Shown in pieces: positions 41,903-49,277 of a stretch of 64,000 nucleotides of DNA. The stretch comes from Streptomyces sp. NBC_01306 (lineage in GTDB: Bacteria > Actinomycetota > Actinomycetes > Streptomycetales > Streptomycetaceae): contig NZ_JAPEPC010000002.1 of assembly GCF_026340465.1 (NCBI RefSeq), positions 372,001 through 436,000 on the forward strand, read 5' to 3'. The notes under the pieces are model-generated. The model was not told the DNA's origin. It ran no database searches and was given only the letters and a program-made list of their open reading frames with translations. Positions within the stretch are counted from its first letter, which is position 1, and each line of letters begins with the position of its first letter. The position numbers were made by a program, and so were the translations under genes.

Positions 41903-42727
41903 ATGCCATACACATTTGTCATGATTATTGGCCTGCTGGGGCTCGCGGTGGGGTCGTTCCTCAACGTCGCCGTCTCCCGGGTGCCGGCCGGCCGCTCGGT
42001 CGTACGGCCCCGCTCCGCCTGTCCGCGATGCGCCACGCCGATCGCGGCCCGGGACAACATCCCCGTCCTCTCCTGGCTCCTGCTGGGCCGGCGCTGCCGC
42101 GCCTGCCGGGTTCCGATCCCCGCGCGCTATCCGCTCATCGAAGCGCTTACCGCGATCCTGTTCATCGCCGAGGCGCTGCGCTTCGGCCGGTCGGAAGTCC
42201 TACCGGCCCAACTGGTCTTCACCGCAGGGCTGTTGGCCCTGGCCGCCTGTGACGCCGAACAGTTCCTGCTCCCTCGGCGGCTGATATACCCGACTCTCGG
42301 GCTCACCGCCGCCTGCCTGCTCGCGGCAGCGGCGGTCACCGGCCAGTGGCATCGGCTCGGCGTGACAGCGGCATGCGGAGTGGGCGCATTCGCTGTCTTC
42401 TTCGCCCTGCACTGGCTGCGGCCGGCCTGGCTCGGATTCGGTGACGTGCGCCTGGCCGGCTTGCTCGGCACGGGGCTGGGCTGGCTCGGTCCGTGGTATC
42501 TCGTCTTCGCGCTGCTGGCCGGCAGCGTCGTCGGGTTGCTGGTGGGTATCGCGCTCATGGCGGCGGGCCGAGCGACCCGCCATACCCGCCTCCCCTTCGG
42601 TGTGTTCCTCACCGCCGGCGCCATCGCCGCGATTCTCGTCGGCGCCCCTGTCATCCACTGGTACGAGAGCGTGAGTGACCCGTACGCGATGGGTGCGCCG
42701 CACACAACGGTCCGCCACCGGCCATAA
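41903..42727 (+). CDS. pilD: Prepilin peptidase PilD
   Basis: The protein has 274 residues and about 7 membrane segments. The N-terminal methylase domain has two CxxC pairs (Cys40/43 and Cys65/68). Aspartyl protease residues are expected in AACDAEQFLLPRRL and in the GxGD motif LGFGDVRLAGLLG. It cleaves and methylates the four or five prepilins made in this locus. The gap of about 250 bp after pilA contains GC-rich inverted sequences but no clear terminator. Confidence 0.92.
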   Translation: MPYTFVMIIGLLGLAVGSFLNVAVSRVPAGRSVVRPRSACPRCATPIAARDNIPVLSWLLLGRRCRACRVPIPARYPLIEALTAILFIAEALRFGRSEVLPAQLVFTAGLLALAACDAEQFLLPRRLIYPTLGLTAACLLAAAAVTGQWHRLGVTAACGVGAFAVFFALHWLRPAWLGFGDVRLAGLLGTGLGWLGPWYLVFALLAGSVVGLLVGIALMAAGRATRHTRLPFGVFLTAGAIAAILVGAPVIHWYESVSDPYAMGAPHTTVRHRP

Positions 42728-42870
42728 CCACCCGGGCCGGACGTCAGCCGCGGGCCGGTTTGCCGGTTGCCGCTACCGGCGGACCCGCACGCCGCTCAGG
42801 GTGACTACAGCGCCGCGAGCTGCCTGGGTACCGCAGCGAACACCGTCGGCGACCGCATACCCTGGTGACC

Positions 42871-43419
42871 ATGGGACAACCTGATCTGCCACTCGCCGAG
42901 TGGATCGTGCTCGCACTCATGGCTGAACGGCCCAGCCACGGCTTCGCCATCGCAGCCCTCACCGCGGAGGGCGCGGAAATCGGTGAGTTCTGGTACATCT
43001 CAAGACCCATGGTCTACCGGTCGATCACGCGACTGGTCGAGCGCGGACTGATCACGCCGGTCGGCACCGAGGAAAGCGATCGCGGACCGCAGCGCATGAT
43101 CTACGCCACCACCCGCTCGGCGAAGATGACGGTCAGCCGGTGGCTCAGCGAACCCGTGGTCAAACTGTTCGACATCCGCGCCGAGCTCACGAGCAAGCTT
43201 CTGCTGCTCCAGCGTCGCGCCAGCAGCCCGGCTCGCCTGGTCGAGCGCCAACGGGACGTCATCGACGAGATCGAGGAGTCGCTGCGCGCCAAGGAGCACG
43301 CCGGCGACTACCTCGTCCGTGCGATCTATGCCTGGCGGCTGGAACACGTCCGCGCCGCGCGCCGGTTTCTCGACGCCGTCGACGTCGACTCGGCGCAGCC
43401 GACGGTCAAGACCGGCTGA
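42871..43419 (+). CDS. PadR-family transcriptional regulator
   Basis: The protein has 182 residues from ATG 42871; a GTG two codons earlier is possible. The winged HTH runs over residues about 5-80: LAEWIVLALMAERPSHGFAIA, FWYISRPMVYRSITRLVERGLI and RMIYATTRSAKMTVSRWL. A C-terminal helical dimerisation region follows (DVIDEIEESLRAKEHAGDYLVRAIYAW). It stands 143 bp behind pilD and is the only regulator inside the pilus locus, so it is a candidate for binding the two pil palindromes (inference). Confidence 0.85.
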   Translation: MGQPDLPLAEWIVLALMAERPSHGFAIAALTAEGAEIGEFWYISRPMVYRSITRLVERGLITPVGTEESDRGPQRMIYATTRSAKMTVSRWLSEPVVKLFDIRAELTSKLLLLQRRASSPARLVERQRDVIDEIEESLRAKEHAGDYLVRAIYAWRLEHVRAARRFLDAVDVDSAQPTVKTG

Positions 43420-43731
43420 CGTCACGCTCGTGGCATCCTCGCCCAGGCGTCCACGTCACCGCTGCGCGTGGACGGACCGGCGAGACGGCTCGGCGATCAC
43501 CATCGCAATCGCCGACCCCGCGACGTTCGAGCCGGCGTGCGCAAGGCCTGAGCAAGTGGGTCTTCTGGACAGGGGATGAACCGGGGGTCGGCGTCGCCGC
43601 GGGATGCGCACGTCGGCGGTCCTGCCGCCGATCGGCAGGGGGACCGCCCCGACGGGGATCAGCGAGCCGGGACCGTCGGCGGGCGATGTTCGCGCCTGGC
43701 CGACGGTCCGTTGCCCAGTGCTCCGGACTGC
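43420..43731. other. Gene-free gap between convergent genes
   Basis: This 312-bp stretch lies between the PadR gene and the end of the ModA-fold gene. No supportable reading frame, tRNA or clear terminator hairpin was seen. It may simply hold the ends of the two converging transcripts. Confidence 0.5.
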
Positions 43732-44961
43732 CTAGTAGCCGTAGGCGGCGAGGGTCGTCTGGATGTTGGTGTTGCTGTCCCACGTGGCGTTGAACAGGTC
43801 GTCCCAAGCGGCCGCTGCGCCCGCGTTGCCGCCGTTCAGGGCGACGCCGTACTGCTCGATGTTTCCGTAGACGGAGTACGCGCTCGGATCGACATCGGTC
43901 CACGTGTTGGGGTCATTGCCCGTGGTGCCGTTCAGTGAACTCGACGTCCAGCTCACGTGCATGACGTTCGACTTCGCGACAAGACCCAGCTGGGTGTTTC
44001 CCCCGGCGTTGGCCGTCACCGCGCCACGTACCTGGCTGATCCCTGATTCCAGGCGCACCTTGCACGCGGTACCCGCGCTGTCGCACGCGCTTCCGGTGAA
44101 CACGTTCTGGCCGGCCCCGCTGGTGACCCACGAGAACCCGTTCTGGATCAACGCCTGCTTGGACGCCGCACCGAACGGTGCGGAAGCCGGGTCGGCGACC
44201 GCGATCCGGTGTCCACTCGTCGCGAGCCAGCTCACCACCCCCGGTATCGTCGTGGGCGCGCCGCCGGAGACCGGCGATGCGTCACACCGGGGCGACTGGG
44301 CCTTGCCGTTACCGCTGCCATTGGCGTCCGCGCCGGACGCCAGCGGCGGAGTCCCGGCGTTGGACGGGTCATCACCGTGAGTTGAGCCCGCCCAGCTGCC
44401 GCTGCAGCTGTAGATCGCCAGGTGCCCGATGGCCACAGCATGCTTGCTTGAGATCGTGCCGTTGCACTCGACGCTCCCGCTCGCCGTGCACGTCCCACCA
44501 TCCGCGGTCGGGATCACCGCGTCCGCGTTGGTTTCGTCCGCCGACAGGAACGCGTCAATGTGCAAAGGCCCATTGACGCAGTTGTTCGACGACGACGGAT
44601 CGCACGTGGTGTAGGGGCCGGCGCTCTTCAGCTGCTGACGCAGGCTGCCCGACGTGATCCCCCGCATCGTCGACGTATCGATTGTCGGCTTGTTCCAGAA
44701 CCCGCCGACCTGCGATGCACCATTCGCCGTGAACGCCGTGAACGACCCACCCGACTCGATCGCACCCTTCATGTCCGTCACCGCGGGGTACATGTTGTTC
44801 GCGATACCGACTTGCGAATCCGTCGAGGCGAACACGGTTGGTGCCGTGGCGCCGATGAGCGCTGTCGCGAGGGCACCCACAGCGAAAGCGTTCCGTACCC
44901 GGCGCATCGCGGTGAAGCCGGAGTTCGGGCCACTCCGAGTGTGTCTGGGTCTTAGTTGCAT
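43732..44961 (-). CDS. Secreted ModA-fold (periplasmic-binding-protein-like) protein
   Basis: The protein has 409 residues. A signal peptide is visible (RRVRNAFAVGALATALIGA, then TAPTVFAS). There is no lipobox, so it is released or bound by other means. The C-terminal half contains ATSGHRIAVADPASAPFG and KQALIQNGFSW, then QLGLVAKSN, resembling ModA-type binding proteins. The N-terminal half has a long insert with several Cys pairs (CDPSSSNNC, CTASGSVEC). No ABC permease or ATPase is nearby. GAGGAG lies 7 nt upstream of the ATG. Its place between the pil genes suggests a surface or pilus-linked role, but this is inference. Confidence 0.65.
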   Translation of the reverse strand: MQLRPRHTRSGPNSGFTAMRRVRNAFAVGALATALIGATAPTVFASTDSQVGIANNMYPAVTDMKGAIESGGSFTAFTANGASQVGGFWNKPTIDTSTMRGITSGSLRQQLKSAGPYTTCDPSSSNNCVNGPLHIDAFLSADETNADAVIPTADGGTCTASGSVECNGTISSKHAVAIGHLAIYSCSGSWAGSTHGDDPSNAGTPPLASGADANGSGNGKAQSPRCDASPVSGGAPTTIPGVVSWLATSGHRIAVADPASAPFGAASKQALIQNGFSWVTSGAGQNVFTGSACDSAGTACKVRLESGISQVRGAVTANAGGNTQLGLVAKSNVMHVSWTSSSLNGTTGNDPNTWTDVDPSAYSVYGNIEQYGVALNGGNAGAAAAWDDLFNATWDSNTNIQTTLAAYGY

Positions 44962-45116
44962 CTGCTACTCCTCGTTGATCCGGTCGGCGGCGACTGCCGC
45001 ACGGGCACCCTCCTGGCAGGAGTGGGCAGATGTCCGAGAACTCCTGAGCATCTGCGTGGTTCCCCGACATGACGGTGCCTCACACGCCTAGATGGTGCTC
45101 ACCTGACGACCCAGTA

Positions 45117-45129
45117 GTCAATGATTGAC
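45117..45129. promoter_or_regulatory. Inverted repeat GTCAAT-G-ATTGAC
   Basis: A perfect 6-1-6 inverted repeat lies in the 289-bp divergent gap between the ModA-fold gene and the first excalibur gene. Both genes start within about 160 bp. It is a candidate operator that differs from the two pil palindromes. Confidence 0.5.
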
Positions 45130-45250
45130 AACCAGGTCCGCTGTGTATGTAATGCACCTATCCAGCCTGCGGCGGGCCGGCGGCCGTGTGCCGTCGGCCC
45201 GCCGCAGGACGCGTGGGAGGGGCTGGCGGCACGATGGGCAGAGGCGTCTA

Positions 45251-45895
45251 ATGGCACTGTTGAGCAGACTTTCGCGCTCGCGCACGATCAGGTGGGGCGG
45301 GCTGGGTCTCGCGGTGGTTGCGGTAGCGCTCGTCGTTGTGGCGTTTGTGCGCGGTGGGTCGGACGGGGCCGCCTCAGCCCAGAAACCCGACCCCGAGTGG
45401 TGCACGCCGGGCACCCAGCGCAGCGCGCTCTGCCCGCACAGCAAGGTGTTCGCCCCCAAGGAATACGCCATCCACGGCAACGCCTTCGCGTGCATCAGTT
45501 TCGCCAGTCAGGCGGATGCCCAGGCGGTGCTGCGGGCCAACCCGAGCGATCCGAATCACCTTGATGACGGAGGCGGCGTCGCGTGCCGTGGACTGCCCGA
45601 ACCGCGCGACACCAAACCGGTTCCTCGCATCGCACAGCACTTCGCGTGCCGTCCTGGCGACACTCGCAGCGCGCTCTGCCCGCAGCGGAAGCGGCCCTTC
45701 GACGCCCGTTACTTCCTGCGCTACGGCGATGACGCCTACGACTGCTCGGACTTCGCCAGCCAAGCGGACGCGCAGGCCGTCCTGCGTTTCGCACCGGCCG
45801 ACCCGAATCACCTTGACGGCGACGGCAAGGGCATCGCCTGCCGGGACCTGCCGGGACCCAAGGACGTCAAGCCCGTGCGACGGGGAACACCGTGA
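45251..45895 (+). CDS. Membrane-anchored protein with two excalibur domains
   Basis: The protein has 214 residues from ATG 45251, preceded by GAGG. A single N-terminal membrane segment (residues about 14-38) leads into two excalibur-type units. The second has DCSDFASQADAQAVL, DPNHLDGDGKGIACRDLP, close to the calcium-binding DxDxDGxxC pattern. The first is degenerate (DPNHLDDGGGVACRGLP). Both units also carry CTPGTQRSALCP-like Cys pairs. It should face outside the cell. It leads a plus-strand group with the pilin-propeller gene. Confidence 0.8.
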   Translation: MALLSRLSRSRTIRWGGLGLAVVAVALVVVAFVRGGSDGAASAQKPDPEWCTPGTQRSALCPHSKVFAPKEYAIHGNAFACISFASQADAQAVLRANPSDPNHLDDGGGVACRGLPEPRDTKPVPRIAQHFACRPGDTRSALCPQRKRPFDARYFLRYGDDAYDCSDFASQADAQAVLRFAPADPNHLDGDGKGIACRDLPGPKDVKPVRRGTP

Positions 45896-45963
45896 CGCGG
45901 CGAGGGCTCGCGCGTGTGCTCGGGCTGGACGTGACCCATCGATTGAAGGAAGCCCCGACTGCC

Positions 45964-47529
45964 ATGACATCGGACCATCGCCGGTTCTCATCGCGCGCCA
46001 GAAGCCAGGACGGCTTCACACTCATCGAGTTGCTCGTGGTCATCGTGATCCTCGGCGTTCTCGCCGCCATCGTGGTGTTCTCCGTCAGGGGCATCGGCGA
46101 CAAGGGCCACAAGAGCGCGGTCTCCGCGGAGGCGACTACGCTGCGCACAGCGGAAGAGTCCTACTGCGCGAAGTACGGACACTACGGGACAGCCGATGAT
46201 CTGAAAGATGACGGGCTGCTCTCCGGTGTCCCGGGCTACAACATGGTGGTGGTCGGTGAGGAAAACAAGTGCGGTCGAGGCGAAAAGTCGTCGTTCGCGC
46301 TGAATGACATCTCCGCACCGACGGAGGGCGGAGCGGACGCCATCAAGGCGGGCACGAATCCGACCGACCTCACGGTCGACGAGAAGGCCAATCGCGTGTA
46401 CGTCGTGGCTCAAGGAAGCAACGACGTGACCGTGATCGACGGCAAGACCGACGCCGCGATCGGTGAACCGATTGATGTTTCCAGCGCTGTGTCGAGCCCA
46501 ACCCGCATCGCGGTCGACTCCGGCACGGGGCGGGTCTACGTCGGGGGTACGGGCGGCGTCGCGATCATCGACACGAAGAACGCCGATCAAGTGACCCACG
46601 TCAGCGGCTTTGCTACGACCGTCGCTGGTCTGGCCGTCTCCCCTGAGAACGGCGAGGTCTATGTCGGCGGCGGTAGCGCAAGCACCTCGGCGGTCGCCTA
46701 TATCTCGGCCGGAAGCTCGTCGGCGAAGGCGATCACACTGCCCGCTCTCGGACTTGCGAGCATTGTCTCCTTTTCCTTTGACTCCGTGCACCACGCGGTG
46801 TATCTCGCCAAGCAGGGTTTTGGCAGCGGCGCGAATGCGACCATCGGCCTCTTCGCCATCTCGTCGCAGACCCACGAAGCCAGGATCGCGGCGCAGTTCG
46901 AGACGACGACGCAATACTGCGGCACCAACGCCGGGAACGTCCTTGTTACAAACTCCCTTCGTGGCATCACCGCTGTCGATCCCGTCCGCAACCGGGTCTA
47001 CCTCCCTGCCAGGAGATGCGTTCCGAACCCCTCGGGCGGGTTGAGTATCGTCGCAACAACGATCGCCATCAACCCCAGCAACGGCAGTTCGACAGCGATC
47101 AACGACCCGGTGGGAACGCCCTACATTGCCCAATCCGTGGTGTACAACCCCGTGGCAGGGTCGGTCTACGTCTACTTGGCCGGTGGGTCTGGAGGGAATT
47201 GCGGCGGTGGTGGTGGCCGCATCGACCGAATCGTCGGGACGAAGGTCACGGGGGTGGCACCAGCCTGCTCACAGTCAACTGCCACCGGGAACAATGATCA
47301 CAAGCTCACCGTGCTGAGAGACTTGAACAGGATCTTCTTCGCACAACAAAATTACGACGGAGCGCCGGGCGGCCTCGGGGTGGCCGACGGCAGCACGCTG
47401 CTGGGTAGTGCTTCCCTCGACGCGGGGTCCCAGTTCGGCGCGGTGGCCACGAACAACACTACGGGGAAGGTGTATGCGGTCGATCCGGCGAACGGAACTG
47501 TCGCGGTGTTTCGGACAGGATCGGCCTAG
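45964..47529 (+). CDS. Type IV pilin fused to a YVTN-like beta-propeller
   Basis: The protein has 521 residues. The leader ends SQDG at Gly17, and the mature form starts FTLIELLVVIVILGVLAAIVVFSVRG with Glu at +5, nearly the same as the major pilin. Pilin-like sequence runs to about 110 (Cys68 and Cys103 may pair). Residues about 130-521 contain about eight repeats ending in N/G-x-VYV or similar (NRVYVV, GRVYVG, GEVYVG, NRVYLP, GSVYVYL, GKVYAV), suiting a seven-bladed propeller. A GTG at 45892 overlapping the previous stop is an alternative start. The fusion would display a propeller on the fibre. Confidence 0.85.
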   Translation: MTSDHRRFSSRARSQDGFTLIELLVVIVILGVLAAIVVFSVRGIGDKGHKSAVSAEATTLRTAEESYCAKYGHYGTADDLKDDGLLSGVPGYNMVVVGEENKCGRGEKSSFALNDISAPTEGGADAIKAGTNPTDLTVDEKANRVYVVAQGSNDVTVIDGKTDAAIGEPIDVSSAVSSPTRIAVDSGTGRVYVGGTGGVAIIDTKNADQVTHVSGFATTVAGLAVSPENGEVYVGGGSASTSAVAYISAGSSSAKAITLPALGLASIVSFSFDSVHHAVYLAKQGFGSGANATIGLFAISSQTHEARIAAQFETTTQYCGTNAGNVLVTNSLRGITAVDPVRNRVYLPARRCVPNPSGGLSIVATTIAINPSNGSSTAINDPVGTPYIAQSVVYNPVAGSVYVYLAGGSGGNCGGGGGRIDRIVGTKVTGVAPACSQSTATGNNDHKLTVLRDLNRIFFAQQNYDGAPGGLGVADGSTLLGSASLDAGSQFGAVATNNTTGKVYAVDPANGTVAVFRTGSA

Positions 47530-47533
47530 AACC

Positions 47534-47920
47534 ATGGCAGACCAGCCACGCACCATCCACAAGGGCCCGGACCGCCGGCTACGACCGGGGCGTCGTACCT
47601 CCATCGTGGCGGTCAGCGTGATCGCGGCGATCACGCTGACCGCGTGCGGTGACAACGGACCCCCGAAGCATGCGTTCGACGTCGCTCCGTATGTGCACAA
47701 GGGGCACGTGGTCGACTGCGACGCGTTCAAGACCCAGGCCGACGCGCAAGCGGTGCTGCGAGCGGACGCACTCGACCCGAACGCGCTCGACCGGGACGGC
47801 GACGGCATCGCGTGCCCGAACCTGCCCGAGCCGACGGACAAGAAGCCGGTCCACCGCGACTTCATGACCGACAAGGACGGTGCGCCGATCATCGAGCCGC
47901 TCAAGCCGCGGCCGACGTAG
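47534..47920 (+). CDS. Excalibur-domain lipoprotein
   Basis: The protein has 128 residues. A basic n-region and hydrophobic stretch lead to a lipobox (ITLTACGD). One excalibur unit is complete: DCDAFKTQADAQAVL, then DPNALDRDGDGIACPNLP, with all calcium-ligating Asp positions. It is anchored in the membrane outer face. It begins 4 bp after the propeller-pilin stop, so the two are co-transcribed. Confidence 0.85.
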   Translation: MADQPRTIHKGPDRRLRPGRRTSIVAVSVIAAITLTACGDNGPPKHAFDVAPYVHKGHVVDCDAFKTQADAQAVLRADALDPNALDRDGDGIACPNLPEPTDKKPVHRDFMTDKDGAPIIEPLKPRPT

Positions 47921-47933
47921 CAACAGGGGATGC

Positions 47934-48323
47934 TCACCGAACCGGAGCGGAGACCACAAGTGCGAACGAGTGCCCGGCGGGATCGGAGTACATGCGGACG
48001 TCGTGTCGGCCGCCGTTGTTCTTGGTGTCGAGGGGCCGCGCACCGAGGCCGATCGCCTCACGTTCGGCCTCGTCCATATCGTCCTGGGACACCAGGATGC
48101 GAAGGTGCGCCTGGGAGGCGTCATCGGGCCGCGGCCAGCTCGGCGGAGCGTAACCGTGGTCCTTGCGGACCGCCAGATGGACGCCGTCGTTCCCGATGAC
48201 CTCCATGACGTCGGGGTCGGCCCCCATACGTGCTTCGGCTCCGAGCAACTGGGCGTAGAAGTCGGCCAGTTCTGCCTGCTCCGAACAGTCGAGTACAAGC
48301 ACAGTCGTTTTCGGAACTCCCAT
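47934..48323 (-). CDS. VOC superfamily protein (glyoxalase-like)
   Basis: The protein has 129 residues. It has a beta-alpha-beta-beta-beta pattern starting PKTTVLVLDCSEQAELADFYAQLLGAEA, with DDMDEAEREAIGLGARPL and DPAGHSFALVV in the second half. VOC proteins include dioxygenases, isomerases and resistance proteins. The substrate cannot be named. It is convergent with the excalibur lipoprotein gene and divergent from the TetR gene. Confidence 0.8.
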   Translation of the reverse strand: MGVPKTTVLVLDCSEQAELADFYAQLLGAEARMGADPDVMEVIGNDGVHLAVRKDHGYAPPSWPRPDDASQAHLRILVSQDDMDEAEREAIGLGARPLDTKNNGGRHDVRMYSDPAGHSFALVVSAPVR

Positions 48324-48524
48324 GGTCCTCCTGCTTTCGGTCTGTGGCGCATCCCTGTTCGCTGGAGAGCCGCCTACCCCGTCCGGCCGCGCACACGCCG
48401 GGTCCCGCCCGCTCCACCCCTTCGCCGGGCGCTACGGCGCGGCAACCTACGGGGAGCCGGGCGTCCCAGCCACGACGAAGCCGTACCGAGGCGAGGGACG
48501 GGCCGCCCGCAGGCCAGAAACAGG

Positions 48525-48566
48525 ATAAGAACATCCGTTCCTTACGTAGTGTACTTTTGTTCTTAT
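48525..48566. promoter_or_regulatory. Inverted repeat at the TetR start (ATAAGAACA...TGTTCTTAT)
   Basis: The 9-bp arms are at 48525-48533 and 48558-48566 with 24 bp between them. The right arm ends in the ATG of the TetR gene. No Shine-Dalgarno is present before this ATG, so the mRNA may be leaderless. The repeat fits an autoregulatory operator over the promoter. Confidence 0.5.
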
Positions 48567-49254
48567 GCCGGAGAAGGAAGTACCCGCAGAGCAACCACCA
48601 GCGGGCGGCGCGGGGCGACGCACACGCCGACACGATCCGCGACGCAGGGAGCGCGTACTCGATGCCGCGTTGTCGGTGCTCGTCGAGGACGGGGTCGCCG
48701 GGATCACCCACCGCAAGGTCGCCGCCGGTGCGGACGTGCCGCTGGGCTCCGTCACCTACCACTTCGCGAGCCTGACCGAACTGTGCACGCAGGCGTTCGG
48801 CAGGTACGTCGAGCAACAGACCGCCGAGTACGAGGCACTCTTCGCCGAGGTGACCTCGCGCGAGGACCTGATCGATGTCCTGGTGGAGCTGGTCCGGGGA
48901 GGGCCGTCCCGGCACCGCAGCGCGGTCCTCGGCTTCGAACTGCACCTGGCCGCGTTGCGCGATCCCGCGCTGCGCGCGCTGACCCAGCAGTGGACCAGAT
49001 CCAGCCGGGCGGTGCTGGCCCGCTTCACCGGGCCGGAGGGCGCCGCCCGTCTCGACGCCCTGCTGGAAGGAATGATCATGCACACCCTGCTCTCCACGGA
49101 CCGGGAACCGCGCGAGGAGACCCGGGCAGCCATCGTGCAGGTGCTCGGCCCGGCCGCCGGATCGGATACGTGCCTCGCCCACACCGTACGTACCACTCCA
49201 CAGGCCACGCGCGGAGAGGCGGCCGACGCCGCCCCTGCCACGCCCGCACCCTGA
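48565..49254 (+). CDS. TetR-family transcriptional regulator
   Basis: The protein has 229 residues. The HTH is around RRERVLDAALSVLVEDGVAGITHRKVAAGADVPLGSVTYHF (residues about 26-67). The C-terminal ligand domain includes RSAVLGFELHLAALRDPALRAL. The ATG lacks a ribosome-binding site and lies inside an inverted repeat. The epoxide hydrolase gene follows after 23 bp and is the likely target. Confidence 0.85.
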   Translation: MPEKEVPAEQPPAGGAGRRTRRHDPRRRERVLDAALSVLVEDGVAGITHRKVAAGADVPLGSVTYHFASLTELCTQAFGRYVEQQTAEYEALFAEVTSREDLIDVLVELVRGGPSRHRSAVLGFELHLAALRDPALRALTQQWTRSSRAVLARFTGPEGAARLDALLEGMIMHTLLSTDREPREETRAAIVQVLGPAAGSDTCLAHTVRTTPQATRGEAADAAPATPAP

Positions 49255-49277
49255 GCACAGAAACCAAGGAGAACGCC

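Noticed and set aside
32003..42727. A type II secretion system or Tad pilus
   Set aside because: PilT with AIRNLIREGK is present; there is no secretin, GspC/L/M, TadA/CpaF or Flp pilin. A type IVa-like pilus fits better.
43732..44961. Molybdate ABC importer binding protein
   Set aside because: There is no lipobox, ModB or ModC, and a long Cys-rich insert interrupts the fold; only a ModA-like fold is claimed.
45125..45250. Upstream extension of the excalibur protein
   Set aside because: The extra 42 residues are Arg-rich with no signal, and a good GAGG precedes ATG 45251.
47880..49277. Long upstream extension of the epoxide hydrolase frame
   Set aside because: It runs across the VOC and TetR genes, is Arg-rich and lacks motifs. 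AAGGAG and GTG at 49278 give a normal start.
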